Source: Mesostigma viride
Taxonomy: Eukaryota > Streptophyta > Mesostigmatophyceae > Mesostigmatales > Mesostigmataceae
Direction: 5' to 3'
NCBI GenBank assembly: GCA_009746045.1
Contig: RPFO01001771.1
Coordinates: forward strand, 1 to 30,362
DNA: 30,362 nt
Shown: positions 1 to 9,599 of the stretch, one piece after another
Position numbering within the stretch: position 1 is the stretch's first letter
Layout: each line of letters begins with the position of its first letter
The notes under the pieces: generated by a model
Databases searched by the model: none
What the model was told of the DNA's origin: nothing
What the model saw: only the letters and a program-made list of their open reading frames with translations
Made by a program: the position numbers and the translations under genes

Positions 1-245
1 ACATTTATCATGCCATCACCCCCCACATTTAATTATTAATGCCAGCACCCCCCAACATTCATTTATTCATGCCATCACACCCCCACATTCTTTTATCATG
101 GCAGCACCCCCCCACATTTATTTATTCATGCCATCACCCCCCCACATTTAATTATAATGCCAGCACCCCCCACATGCATTTATACATAGCATCCCCCCCC
201 CACATGTATTTATACGTAGCTTCCCCCCCCACATGTATTTATACG
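1..245. repeat. C-rich ~30-bp minisatellite, left end of window
   Basis: About eight tandem units of roughly 30 bp, each made of an ATGCCATCAC or ATGCCAGCAC start, a run of six to nine C, then CACATTTATTTAT-like A/T-rich sequence. The first five units tend to alternate between the CCATCAC and CCAGCAC forms; the last three drift to a CACATGTATTTATAC ending. The array is cut by the window edge, so its full length is unknown. Open frames through it encode only repeats and are not taken as genes. Confidence 0.9.
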
Positions 246-254
246 TGGTCGTAA

Positions 255-716
255 GGGTCTCGCTGCGGGTAGACCCTCGGAATTTTGTTTTTGTATTGAC
301 GTTAGGGTCTCGCTGCAGCGAGACCCCAAGGAATGTCAATTTTTCATGTTTTCATGATGGGGGGTCTTTCTTTTCTCCCTTAAAATGATTTGTTTTTGTA
401 TCGGTGTTAGGGTCTCGCTGCAGCGAGACCCCTACGAATGTCGACTTTTAATGTTTGCAAGATGGGAGGGGGCTTTCTTCGCTCACCCTAAAAATTATTT
501 GTTTTTGTTTGACGTTAGGGTCTCGCTGCAGCGAGACCCCAAGGAATGTATACTTTTTTATGTTTGCATGATGGGAGGTTGCTTGTTTTCGCTCACCCTA
601 AAAATGATTTGTTTTTGCTTGAAGTGAGGGTCTCGCTGCAGCGAGACGCCAAAGTTTTGCATTAAACTAAATGTCCCTTTTAGAATCCACGAAAGGGTCT
701 AGCTGCAGCGAGACCC
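255..716. repeat. Array of GGGTCT..AGACCC palindromes upstream of the large gene
   Basis: Six copies of a 22-bp palindrome start near 255, 305, 410, 518, 628 and 695. The commonest form is a perfect palindrome with left arm GGGTCTCGCTGC and a PstI-like CTGCAG centre. Copies from 305 to 628 lie in tandem units of about 105-110 bp that also share ATG-rich spacer text (GATGGGAGG, ATTTGTTTTTG). The copy at 255 keeps only the outer arms (GGGTCT/AGACCC) around a different loop. The stretch precedes the inferred first coding exon and may be 5' flank or 5' UTR introns; no convincing protein is encoded in it. Confidence 0.9.
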
Positions 717-793
717 TCCCCATCGTTTTTCTGCCGGCGATTCAGATTCTGAATGACATTTGTGAAACTTGCTTTTTTGATATTGTTCTGCAG

Positions 794-1982
794 ATGTCGT
801 CCTCCTATTCCGATTCTGTCAAGGCCACTCCCGTTTCACCCAAGATGACGTCGAACACCTCGCCGGACCGAACGGCAACGGAGGAGTTTCCTCGTTGCAG
901 TTCGGTCCCGTAAAAGATCTTGCGAGGTCCCCCCCACCGAGTCCCCTCGCCCTCCAAGTCCAACTTGCCCCCCAGCGAGTTGGACAGAATTATACCCCCC
1001 ACCTCTCTCGCTGCTGCGTCTCGCGCTCCGTCCCGCTCTCCGCCCCGTAAGTCTCCATCGCCGCCCCCCAAGTCGGCCGGAGCTACTGCGTCCCGCTCGC
1101 CGCCCCGCAAGTCCCCCAAGTCCCCCGCAACTGCGACCCGTTCGCCGAACCGCAAGTCCCCCTCTCCGCCCAAAGTTCCCCCCGCTACCGCGTCCCGCTC
1201 TCCTTCTCGCAAGTCCCCCTCGCCGTCAACCAAGAACCCCGCAACTGCGTCCCGCTCGCCGTCCCGCTCTGCTTCCCCCAAGTCCCGCTCGCCGCCACCC
1301 AAGTCCCCCGCTGCTGCGTCCCGCTCGCCGTCCCCCAAGCATTCCAGTTCTAAGCGTAAGCCTGCGGCCGAGTGGGTAGAGGAAGACGACCGCACCAAAG
1401 AGCTCAGGAAGCTGAGGAAGTCTATCAGTGAGCTTGTTGAGGAGGACGAGCGCGATCAGACTAACGGGAGGCCTGAAGACCCGGAATCGCCGGTTCGGGA
1501 GTCGCGTCAGAAGCGGTTGTCCGATTTGTTAGCAATGGCCGCAAGCTTTGCTGACGAATACGCGGCTCTCGACAAGAAGGACAAGGAGAAGGAGAAGGCG
1601 GAGAGGGAGGCCATCGAGAAGGCGGAGAGGGAGAGGGTGGAGAGGGAGGAGAAGGAGAGGCTGGAGAAGGCGGAGAGGGAGGAGGAGGAGAGGGAGTACA
1701 AGGAGAAAAAGGCTGCCCAGGAGAAGGAGCACAGGATCCTGGTGGCGAAGCAGAAGGAGGAGGCGAAGAAGAAGACGGAGGCGGCAGCGAAGGAATTCTT
1801 GCGGAGGAGGCCGCTCTTTTTTTGCAGATGCGACAGGAGAGGATGAAGGCGGAAGAGGCCGCGAGGAAGATGGAGGAGGAGGCTGCGAGGAAGGGGAGGA
1901 GGCTGCGAAGGCAGTTGAGGGGGAGAAGGACGAGAACGGGAGCCCACCCCTTCTTCACGAAGGATTTTCAGTCGATTATCAG
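794..1982 (+). CDS. Large unknown gene, exon 1: S/P/R/K-rich N terminus and coiled coil (frames broken)
   Basis: The first ATG (794) directly follows a CTGCAG 3' splice-like site, so an upstream 5' UTR intron is possible. The N terminus (MSSSYSDS..) leads into a region with many SPPRKSP/SPSRKSP motifs, then a highly charged E/K/R heptad-like stretch (about 1560-1880), giving a nuclear or cytoskeletal look rather than an enzyme. The exon ends at 1982 before GTATGT. Reading it through needs several small frame changes: near 886 and 945 (the first avoids an in-frame TAA at 911), near 1800 and near 1890. Most fall in G or C runs, so they may be assembly errors or real decay. In the final frame the exon ends on a codon boundary, matching exon 2 (phase 0). 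The product is not recognised. Confidence 0.55.
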
Positions 1983-2080
1983 GTATGTTTATTAATGTGA
2001 GACGTACATTTTTCAGATGGCTTGAACGGCGTGTGTGTATCGTAGAAAGGGTGGGATTTTATGTCATACATTGATCGTAA

Positions 2081-2102
2081 GGGTCTAGCTGCGGAGAGAC
2101 GT
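2081..2102. repeat. Degenerate palindrome in intron 1 of the large gene
   Basis: GGGTCTAGCTGC followed by GGAGAGAC, a diverged member of the GGGTCT..AGACCC family. It lies in the intron bounded by GTATGT at 1983 and CTGCAG ending at 2169. Confidence 0.75.
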
Positions 2103-2169
2103 TGACCTAGGAGTTAAGGTTGTTGACGACGACGATGTGTGGCCTTTTTTTTACTCTTGTTGTCTGCAG

Positions 2170-3219
2170 CCCGACACGCTGGCCATTCTGAAACAGTACC
2201 TGGCTCAGGCTGAGTCTGAGTCTGGGGTGAGTCGTAAAGCCGAAAAGGGCTTGAGAGGCTTGATCCGCTTTCTTTCGGCCGAGATAGCGTTTGCAGAGAA
2301 GTCCGGTGTCGTCGTGGACCGTCCGGAGTCGGCAGACATAATTTGGAAGAACGACCGCCTGGGCCGTCTTGCATTGTTCGAAGCCACACAGCGAGCCATT
2401 CATGGGAAGAGGGTCGTTGGTGACGACATGTATGAGGTTTTGAAGATCGCGCAGTCGTGCATCCTTAATCTGAAGGAGGATGTCGGACGTTACTTTCCCC
2501 GTCGTGCTTTAATATGGTCGACGCTCTTTGATGAGGTTGAAAAGTTCGAGGTCCACATTGGCTTCACATGCATCGAGGCTTCCTATATGGAAACCTTGAA
2601 AACCACTGCGTTGCATCAGCTCTTTAAACTCATGACTGGAGATATGAGAGCGGATTCGAGGGCTTCACTGTCGGAAGATGAAGTGTTTGATATTGTCAGG
2701 CAAGGATTTGTTGACACGTCCAACAGTGACTATATCGTAATTGTGCCGGGAAGAATGAATGACGTAGGAGGATTGGAGGAGCGCGCACATGAAGTGATCG
2801 CGCATTTGGACATGGCAAGAGACCACTTACTGCAATCTTTTGTTAAGTGGCGGACTGACTTTCTTGTCAGCCCGGACGCCAGCCTTTCGCGGGAAGCGGT
2901 CGCTTTCTTTTTGGATTGGGCTGGACAGGTGATCCAAAGTTTCCGGCACCGGGAGGACTTCCATGTTATTCAGACATATAAGCCATACCGGGAAGTCGTC
3001 CAGGAATGGTTGGATCAAATCTCGTTGGTTGATTGTCTCCAGAGTATCCGAACCAAGACAGACACGGAGTGGTCTGATTTAGAGGCGGGAGGCCATTGGC
3101 AGTCCCTCGAGTTGTTCTTCGAGGCGGAATTGAGGCGGCAACTGGAAAAGGAGAGAGCCCATCAAGTGCCGATATGGCCTTTGGGGAAGATTTTGAGGAG
3201 GTGGAAGTTCTACGTTTCG
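2170..3219 (+). CDS. Large unknown gene, exon 2: globular alpha-helical segment
   Basis: A 350-codon exon without interruption, from PDTLAILKQYL to KILRRWKFYVS. Its 3' splice site is a T-rich tract ending CTGCAG (2169) and its donor is GTACGT at 3220; both edges are phase 0. The segment has normal amino-acid composition with many leucines, aromatic residues and charged residues, and no obvious membrane helices, zinc ligands or nucleotide-binding loop. It looks like a folded helical domain, but I do not recognise the family. Its clean open length next to exons that need frame corrections suggests the gene was under selection until recently, or still is. Confidence 0.7.
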
Positions 3220-3326
3220 GTACGTTAACTTGCCGATATCGTTTATCGATTTGGGTTGTTTCCATTCCCTGAATAGGGCTCTATATGCTGACCAACCTTC
3301 ATGGTTTGTCCTGTCATATCATGCAG

Positions 3327-3389
3327 GGGGGCTCCATGCCAGGGGACGTATCGGAGGATTTACCTAATTTGTCAGACTTGGTTGATAAG
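3327..3389 (+). CDS. Large unknown gene, exon 3 (21 codons)
   Basis: A 63-nt exon encoding GGSMPGDVSEDLPNLSDLVDK-type sequence, bounded by ATGCAG (acceptor, ends 3326) and GTGGGT (donor, 3390). Both edges are phase 0, so it could be skipped without changing frame. It is acidic and probably a linker. Exon 4 has the same length. Confidence 0.6.
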
Positions 3390-3430
3390 GTGGGTGCTTG
3401 TCCGTCGAGTTTCCACGAGCATCTTACATG

Positions 3431-3452
3431 GGGTCTAGCTGCAGGTAGACCC
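3431..3452. repeat. Palindrome copy in intron 3 of the large gene
   Basis: GGGTCTAGCTGCAGGTAGACCC-type copy (7-bp outer arms GGGTCTA/TAGACCC), lying mid-intron between donor 3390 and acceptor 3526. The changed arm base on the left (A for C) is matched by T on the right, so pairing is kept. Confidence 0.85.
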
Positions 3453-3526
3453 TCACCCTTTTATTGAGACTGACATGTTCGGCTAATTTCAACGGTGCCC
3501 CCAACCAATCTGTTGTCTTTTTTCAG

Positions 3527-3589
3527 GGGGCGGCTGCGGCGATGGCTGTTGACAGTGCTGGTATTTGGTCTGGACTCGAGATGGAAATG
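3527..3589 (+). CDS. Large unknown gene, exon 4 (21 codons)
   Basis: A 63-nt phase-0 exon between TTTTTTCAG (ends 3526) and GTAAGC (3590), encoding an alanine/methionine-rich linker ending SGLEMEM. Small size and symmetric phase make alternative inclusion possible. Confidence 0.55.
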
Positions 3590-3713
3590 GTAAGCATTAA
3601 ACGATATCCGGATGTCTGCATTTCGCCTGAAGTTTTAGTGAGCGCATTATGCGAAATATACAAATATCGACTAATTTTGATTTCCAATGAGCTGTCGTAT
3701 TCGGTGTTGACAG

Positions 3714-3842
3714 GCGGGGGGTTTGGCCTCAGCAGGCGCTGCCGGAGAGGAAGAAAACGCTGGAGGAGATGAGGATGGGGGGGATGAAAACGCTGGAGGA
3801 GATGAGGATGGGGGAGACGCTGAGGGAGAAGTGGCTGTGCAG
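3714..3842 (+). CDS. Large unknown gene, exon 5: acidic 11-residue repeat
   Basis: A 43-codon exon between TTGACAG (ends 3713) and GTACGT (3843), phase 0 on both sides. It contains two copies of an 11-residue unit ENAGGDEDGGD, encoded by a 33-bp DNA tandem repeat, then a short acidic tail. It is likely a disordered linker. Its length could vary between individuals through repeat slippage. Confidence 0.6.
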
Positions 3843-3885
3843 GTACGTTCATCCGCCGCGAGTTCGTGTGATTTTTTTCGTGCTG

Positions 3886-3908
3886 AGGGGTATCTCCGCA
3901 GAGAGACG
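3886..3908. repeat. Very degenerate palindrome in intron 5 of the large gene
   Basis: GGGGTATCTCCGCAGAGAGAC matches the GGGTCT..GAGACC family imperfectly and sits inside the intron 3843-3968. It is accepted because of position and the retained CGCAG centre, with lower confidence. Confidence 0.5.
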
Positions 3909-3968
3909 ATGGTGCAACAATCGAACTGAGGTCAAGTCCCTTCTTGTTCGTTTTTTTTTGTCATGCAG

Positions 3969-4511
3969 GCGGGGGCTGTCGCTGGGGGTACTGCGGGGGG
4001 GAAGGCGGCGAAGCCTCCATTGACTGAGCATGAAAGGGAAAAGCTGGATTCCCGCAAGAAGGTTGCGAAGGATCATATTATTGCTGTTGGCCTGATCATG
4101 CTTAAGTCTCCGCCCGATGGCGTCGATTCGGAGGGACCTGCGGGGTCCGAGTTTCGCAAGTACCTGACACGACTTGAGGCGGAAGTCGATGCCGATTTCG
4201 ATACGGAGGTGTTGGGTGACGCTACCTTTAAGAGTGAATTGGCATATGAATTCGCAAATCTGGTGAAGTCGAAAGCCACCAAGAATTTCAAGTGGCAGCC
4301 TAAGGAGTACTCAGAGGCAAAGGTTGACAAGATCGAGAAATTCATGAAGGCTGATTTTCGTCGTCGGGCCGCTGAGGGAAAAAGGGCGCTGAATGCGGTG
4401 GCAAAGGCCAACAGTAAGAAGAACGCGGAGGCGAAGGCGGCGGAGAAGGAGGCGAAGAAGGCGGAGAAGGAGAAGGCTAAGGAGGCCAAGAAGCAGCAGA
4501 AAACTGGACAG
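3969..4511 (+). CDS. Large unknown gene, exon 6: globular segment with Ala/Lys/Glu coiled coil
   Basis: A 181-codon exon between TCATGCAG (ends 3968) and GTACGA (4512), phase 0. A G/A-rich start is followed by a compact helical segment (from TEHEREKLDSRKKVAKDHI to KWQPKEYSEAKVDKIEKF), then a single long A/K/E-rich helix with KKAEKEKAKEAKK text that ends at the donor. The last part resembles a single alpha-helix or coiled-coil spacer. No catalytic motif is seen and the family is not recognised. Confidence 0.65.
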
Positions 4512-4700
4512 GTACGATTGTTGTGAAAATTTAGACCTCTCGCTGCGGGTAGACGCTGACCGGCTGCGGGACTTGGTGTTTAGTGTCAGTAAGGTACTAT
4601 TCCAACAGAACTTTGTTCGTCCCTGAACAGGATGTCGTGGTCGGCCTAAAGATTACTGACTTGAGCAAATCCTGCGGTCCTTTTCGATTTTTTACTTCAG
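4512..4700 (+). other. Intron 6 of the large gene with palindrome remnant
   Basis: A 189-bp intron, GTACGA...TTTTTTACTTCAG. It holds one degenerate palindrome copy at 4534-4555 (CCTCTCGCTGC..GGTAGACG), where both outer triplets have changed. Confidence 0.65.
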
Positions 4701-5866
4701 GATGACGGGGGGGACGAAGACGCCACGGTGGAGAAGAAGTTACCTGGTCATGACGCCGTGTTCGCGCTGGTGAAGGATATGCTCAAGTACTGCTCGAGTA
4801 GGCGGATGGCGGACGTCGATGACCTGCCAAACTGGCCCGAGTTCTCCCCCTTTCTTGAGCTGCTCCGGTCACTCAACAAGCTTTTTAAGGAGGGGGTGCT
4901 CACGAGCAGTGGGAACCCGGACACCGACCCTATCATTGAAAGCTGGAAGCCTTCGAAAAAGGTCGACTCGAACAAGGAGGTCAGGGACCAGAACATCCGG
5001 AAGGCCAATACTCTCAGGGAAACGCGTTGGATTCGGCCGGCCGATTTTAGCAGACCGGATGTTTCAGTATGCGGATCCAGACGGTCAACGCGCTTATTTT
5101 GCCAGAGGCTTTGAGGCAGCGGCGTTTAAACCTTGAAACCATTAAGGAGAACGGCCGCATTCTCCTCAATGCGCGGGACAACGCCTTGCACTTCAAGGTT
5201 GTTGTCCCGGTCTGGCAGTTCCCTTTCCAGGCGCTTGCCGAATCTCAACCTGACCTGTTCGACAAGCAAATCTTGTGCATGCCGGATTTCGTCAAGTGGC
5301 TGAAGCATCACCACGGCGCCAAGATTGACGCGGAGGATGTGGGGTCCAGGTACTTCCGGCCCCTTTCGGATACTGAAGTCGACGTGTGGCTTAACACGGA
5401 GTCCACCACCTCTTTCCTCGCGAGAGGACTTGAGTGGCGTACCTACGCCAGGGTGGACGAGGTGGAAGCAGTTTTGCCTCAGGAGATCGAGGGCAGTCGG
5501 CAAGTTTTCAACCTGCTGTGCAATACTGCGATGAAGTCCTACGATCCGAAATTTTTTGAGGAACGGGTACCGGTACCGTATCTGGTTCTCCGGTACGCGG
5601 TGGTGGATGGGAACCACTACTTTAAGGGGTTAAAGTCGTTTCTCAGGGGGCCGGATGGCGGGTGGGGAGAGGTTCGGGCAATGATGTGCGAGGGTGGGGC
5701 GGAGTCCAATTTCGCAAATACTCCTAAGGAGGCGGAGCACGCCTTCCAGGACCTGTTGCGGAAATTCCGTGGTGGTTACATGGGTACGAACGTCATTCTT
5801 CTCAAGGGTGGCGACCTGCTCCCGTCGTGGAGTGAGCTGCGAAATCTACCTAAGGCAAAAGAAGAT
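4701..5866 (+). CDS. Large unknown gene, exon 7: large globular segment, one frameshift
   Basis: The exon opens with DDGGDEDATVEKK after a strong TTTTTTACTTCAG acceptor and ends ...PKAKED before GTAAGC (5867), phase 0. One shift near 5060-5067 joins ...WIRPADFSRPDV to MRIQTVNALILPEALRQ; a single missing base fits. The 3' part (about 300 codons) has the composition of a folded domain, with WQFPFQAL, a proline- and aromatic-rich VPYLVLRYAVVDGNHYF stretch and ILLKGGDLLPSW near the end. I see no diagnostic motif and make no functional claim. Confidence 0.62.
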
Positions 5867-6121
5867 GTAAGCTATCTATTTTGGCAGGGTCTAGCTGCGG
5901 GTAGACCCTCGGAATTTTCGTGGTTGTTTTTTGTGTGCGCTTCAAGTTTTTTGCGAGGGTCTCGCTGCAGCTAGACCCTCTCCTTTTTTTTGTTGGAATT
6001 TTCGTTGCGTATTGTCGGCCGTTTCTTTTTCGAATTTTGTTAGGGTCTATCCGCAGCTATACCCCTCGCCTTTTATGACTGAGTTTTGTCGTTGCTCGCT
6101 CGATGTTAATTGATGTCGCAG
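5867..6121 (+). other. Intron 7 of the large gene, carrying three palindromes
   Basis: The longest intron of the gene (255 bp), GTAAGC...GATGTCGCAG. Three members of the palindrome family stand in a row at 5887-5908 (GGGTCTAGCTGC/GGTAGACCC), 5957-5978 (GGGTCTCGCTGC/AGCTAGACCC) and 6043-6064 (GGGTCTATCCGC/AGCTATACCC). The third has matching changes in both arms. They are separated by T-rich spacers of 48 and 64 bp, like the array at 255-716. Confidence 0.8.
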
Positions 6122-8618
6122 GCGGTGCTGACCGGCAAGCTGGAGAAGCTGTTCGACATCGCCAAGGGGGCGAATTCGGAGGACTTAGCCGTGGCGGATC
6201 GTACGCTGGGCCAGGCGTTGCTTGACGTGTGGAACTACAACAAGCTATATCTATACGGCAAAGTCACGCGTGGGAAGGGCCACTATATTGCGGATGGCCA
6301 CTACACCAATCTGCTCACGTACATCCTCCCGGCTATGCGGCAAGCGGGGGGAAGGGAAGGGAATGTGGAGCCGGCAGCGGTGGATGTACACGAGGAGGAA
6401 GCAGAAGGAAAGAAAAAGCCGGCCCACAGCATTGCTTCAGTGCATTCCGCTTACAGTCGCACGCTGGCCAACACGTTTCTCCGTCTGACACAGGAGCAGA
6501 CTGATGATCCTGCCTCAACGAAACCCGCGCCTGAGGAGGTGATGATGCAAAGGTGCAAATTCGCCAATGCAGAGGGGGAGAAGAAAGGCCAGAAGGTCTC
6601 TTGGACTTCTTTCAGGAACTTGGCCAGCCTTCCTATGATGGACGCCGTGATCGATTGCATCATGAGCTGCCAGGTTGGACCGGAAAAGCTCACCAAGTTG
6701 GTGGAGATCGCCAAGGATGTGCTGGAGTGCCTGCGGCTGACCATTTGCGCCAGATTCAAGGAGGATGAGACGCTGGAAGCGCAATGCAAGGACGCAAATG
6801 GCAAGGAGTTTGTGGCGTCTCATATTTTCGAACTCGTCTTCAATCTCCATCCTCTCGCTCGGCCGGTCGGCAGGAAGGAGATTGTGGCCAGATACCGGGA
6901 ATTTTGGGATGTGGCCGTCATCATAACGAGGAACATCGCCTACCTTCTTAAAGCCAAAAAACACGCCGCACATCTGAGGATTCCGAGAAAGGATCTCAGT
7001 AATGGCAAGATCGACTTTCAGGAGATTCTGCTAAAAGAGAGCGAGGACAAGACGGTGGGTTTGGCACTTTTGGCTCCGGAAGCGTTCAGGAAGTACGCTC
7101 CAAAAGTTGGATTACTCGAAGGGGGGGTGAAGGAGGCGGCGATGAAGGGGCCGGTGAAGGGGCTGGAGAAGGGGAAGGGGAAGGGGAAGGGGAAGGAGAC
7201 GGAGGCGAAGAAGGAGGAGGAGGCGAAGGAGGAGGAGGAGTGGGACGTGAAGTATGAGTGGCAGAGTGTGGACTGGGGCCGTCGCCGGGTCTGGTTTTGC
7301 TGTCAGGCTAGACGGTGATGATGATGACAAGTCGCTCGTCAAGCAGGTGGCAGGCGAGGTTGCCTCAGCTTCAGCCCGCCCCTTTCCCTTGGGCAGGTCC
7401 CTTCCGTGCCTGAGCCTGCTGAACTTGGCGAACATTTGGGGTGATAAGTGGAGTAACTTTCAGAGAGGGTGGTGGGCGTTCGGTCCTTGCCCGACAGCTT
7501 CGACATTCCCCAACCGGGCGGGATGTACGATAATGTGCTGAAGGCTTGCGCCCACGACTTTTTCTCCAGGTTCGAACCGATGGTGATCGTGTTTGGTACC
7601 GAGACGGAGATTAAGGGGTTTCAAGAGATAGTGGAAAGGATCGGGAAAGGGAGTGAATTGTGGGAGCGGCTTGAACAGGGGGAAGGTGATGGGGGGCCTA
7701 GGCTCGGAAGGGCGAAGAAGCGAAAAGCTTCCCACGAAGCTGGGGGATCGTCCGCCGTGGTGGAGAGGGATGACCAACAGTTGTTGGAGGGAGGGGATGG
7801 AGGGGATGGAGGTCCGGCAGGAGGGTCTAACCGCGGAGAGACCCCCGTCGAGGTCAGAACGCAGCAGGCCGAACAGAGGACGGGGCCTGAAGGTGATTCG
7901 GATCCGCCTGCGGCGAAGAAGCCCGCTTCTCAAGTGACTCGACGGGCAGTCGTGTCACTTGTTGAGGATGATGGAGGTGGGCCTTCCAAGCCTGCCGCGT
8001 CGCAGCCCGTTTTTCAGGTTCCGAAGAAGCAGCTTCGGGTTCCCCCGGCGACTCTGCCCACCCCGGCGCCTCTGCCCAGTTCTCAGGTACCGAAGAAGCA
8101 GCTTCGGGTTCCCCCGCCGACTCTGGCCATTTCTCAGGTACCGAAGAAGCAGCTTCGTAAGCCAGTTGTGGCAGTGGCTGATTCGGACGACGATGCTGAG
8201 GAGGAGGAGGAGGAGGAGGACGACGATGCTGAGGAGGAGGAGGGGGAGGAGGAGGAGGAGGAGGAGGAGGAGCAGCACGTTGCTACCAAGAAATCCGCCA
8301 AGGGTGGGAAGGCTGCGGAGCACGTTGCTTCCAAGAAATCGGCCAAGGTGGGGAAGCCTCCCAAGCCTGCCCTGCCTCAGAAACGGCGTCGAAAAGCAGT
8401 TGTGCTTTCAGATTCGGACGATGAGGAGGAGAAGGAGGAGGAGGATGGCGGCGGAGAGGAGGAGGACGGGGGAAAGGAGCGCGTTGCTTCCAAGAAGTTA
8501 CCCAAGACCGCGAAGACTGCCAAGGTTGCCGAGCCCGCCAAACCCGCCCCGGCGCCTGCCCCCCACCCCCAGACGGGGTCTACCTGCGAGCAGAGGTCGA
8601 AGGAAAAGGCCAAAAAGG
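6122..8618 (+). CDS. Large unknown gene, exon 8: globular domains plus acidic/basic disordered region
   Basis: The largest exon. It begins AVLTGKLEKLFDIAKG after GATGTCGCAG and runs open about 390 codons through a helical region (WNYNKLYLYGK, YILPAMRQ, HIFELVFNLHPLARP, YREFWDVAVIITRNI) to a GKGKGKGKE lysine tract. Frame changes are needed near 7290-7310 and 7462. Then comes SLPDSFDIPQPGGMYDNVL and PMVIVFGTE, and a long disordered part: three QVPKKQLR repeats, E/D tracts (8190-8275), KKSAK repeats and SDSDDE motifs, like nuclear acidic/basic proteins. The donor GTAAGA at 8619 leaves one base, which joins exon 9 in frame. The PMVIVFGTE strand recalls the end of a Rossmann-type methyltransferase fold, but this is weak and no catalytic motif is visible. 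Confidence 0.62.
7823..7844. repeat. Palindrome copy inside coding exon 8
   Basis: GGGTCTAACCGCGGAGAGACCC-type copy with intact outer arms GGGTCT/AGACCC. It is read in frame as GGSNRGETP, so the repeat family has entered protein-coding sequence without breaking the frame. Confidence 0.75.
8576..8597. repeat. Degenerate palindrome inside coding exon 8
   Basis: GGGTCTACCTGCGAGCAGAGGTC resembles the palindrome family with a mutated right arm. It is translated as TGSTCEQRS. It lies 20 bp upstream of the exon 8 donor. Confidence 0.45.
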
Positions 8619-8741
8619 GTAAGAAAAAATCTGCGAGTGAATTCTGGTATGTAGAGTGTTTTGATTTTTCACGGTTGGCAGTCCGATTTCTACTAACTCG
8701 ATTTTAGTCATGCGTTGATGGCATGATCGGTTTGCTCGCAG

Positions 8742-9304
8742 GTAATGAGGATGTGGAGCAGTTACTTCGCTTGGCTAATGTGGCGGTGGGCTTCGGACCA
8801 GCGGCTGTACATGCTGACACTTCCGGACGGGAGGAGCCTAAGGGGGCGGAAGACAGTCAGGCGGGCGATGAGGATGATGACAAGCCCACGTTGGAAATGA
8901 GACTTATGGACGGGGAAATGGGGTTCGGAGCACCAGAGGCCTTTTGGTGTGATGGGTGGACTTTAGCCATTATGCAAGCAGGGAACAAGGATACGGCTAC
9001 GCCAATGTATGCCAAGCTAGAAGACGTCATGCTTTATGGGCAGGTGTCTGGATACGACACCAAGTGGAGGGACGTCGCATTTAAGTTTTTCGCTGAGGGG
9101 GAGAAGGGAGGGAAGTTGAAGAACAAGTTGTGGTGGATGCCGCTGGACTACGCGATGAAGGTGGTAAAGCTGACGGATGGCAAGAGCTGGAAGGATGTGG
9201 AAGTCTGGGCGCCTGCAAAGGAGATCGATAAGAAGAGGAGGAACTCGAAAACGGAACAGCAGATCGCGGAAGCGAAATTACGGAAGAGGCCCTCGAAAGT
9301 GTGA
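8742..9304 (+). CDS. Large unknown gene, exon 9 and stop
   Basis: The last exon starts after GCTCGCAG (8741); the intron carries a TACTAAC branch-point-like sequence at about 8692. The reading frame is uninterrupted for 187 codons to TGA (9302-9304). After an acidic linker (GAEDSQAGDEDDDK) comes a compact segment with MGFGAPEAFWCDGWTLAIM, MLYGQVSGYDTKW and KNKLWWMPLDYAMKVVKL, then a basic tail ending RKRPSKV. Tryptophan and glycine richness suggests a beta-rich fold. Family not recognised. Confidence 0.68.
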
Positions 9305-9599
9305 GGGAAAGTTAGCACTTGGACATGCGCTGGCAATGCTCGTCCTATGGTTAATACAAAGGTTAGGATGATGTCGAGTCTCTCCACGTAAAATTTACAT
9401 GAATTACTAACTTTCAAGCCTCTCGATGTGGAATGTACGCTCAAATTGACATGAATTAAGCATTATGACACCAAATTAGCTCGAAAATACGCGATCGGAC
9501 GCCAAATTCGCGCGAAAAAAAGATATCGGACGATTGAAACTAGCGTTTTTTTCTTGCAAAATGCGCCAAAAATGACCCCATTCCGCGTGGGACCACCCT
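9305..9599. other. Non-coding flank between the large gene and the truncated retroelement
   Basis: This stretch should hold the 3' UTR of the large gene, but no clear polyadenylation signal is seen. From about 9460 a short repeated theme appears on the + strand (GACGCCAAATTCGCGCGAAAA, GACACCAAATTAGCTCGAAAA, roughly 30 bp apart). It lies directly against the point near 9592-9600 where retroelement homology stops. Confidence 0.55.

Noticed and set aside
805-1398. 197-codon minus-strand frame of GERDAVAG-type repeats
   Set aside because: Antisense of the S/P/R/K repeats of exon 1, repeated only because the sense strand is repeated.
1461-1958. Minus-strand frames rich in serine, leucine or proline (1461-1958, 1507-1947)
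   Set aside because: They are antisense shadows of the charged coiled-coil exon; composition follows the purine-rich coding strand.
7469-7640. DNA methyltransferase domain in exon 8
   Set aside because: Only a PMVIVFGTE strand-like resemblance; no SAM-binding glycine motif or DPPY-type catalytic motif could be found in any nearby frame.
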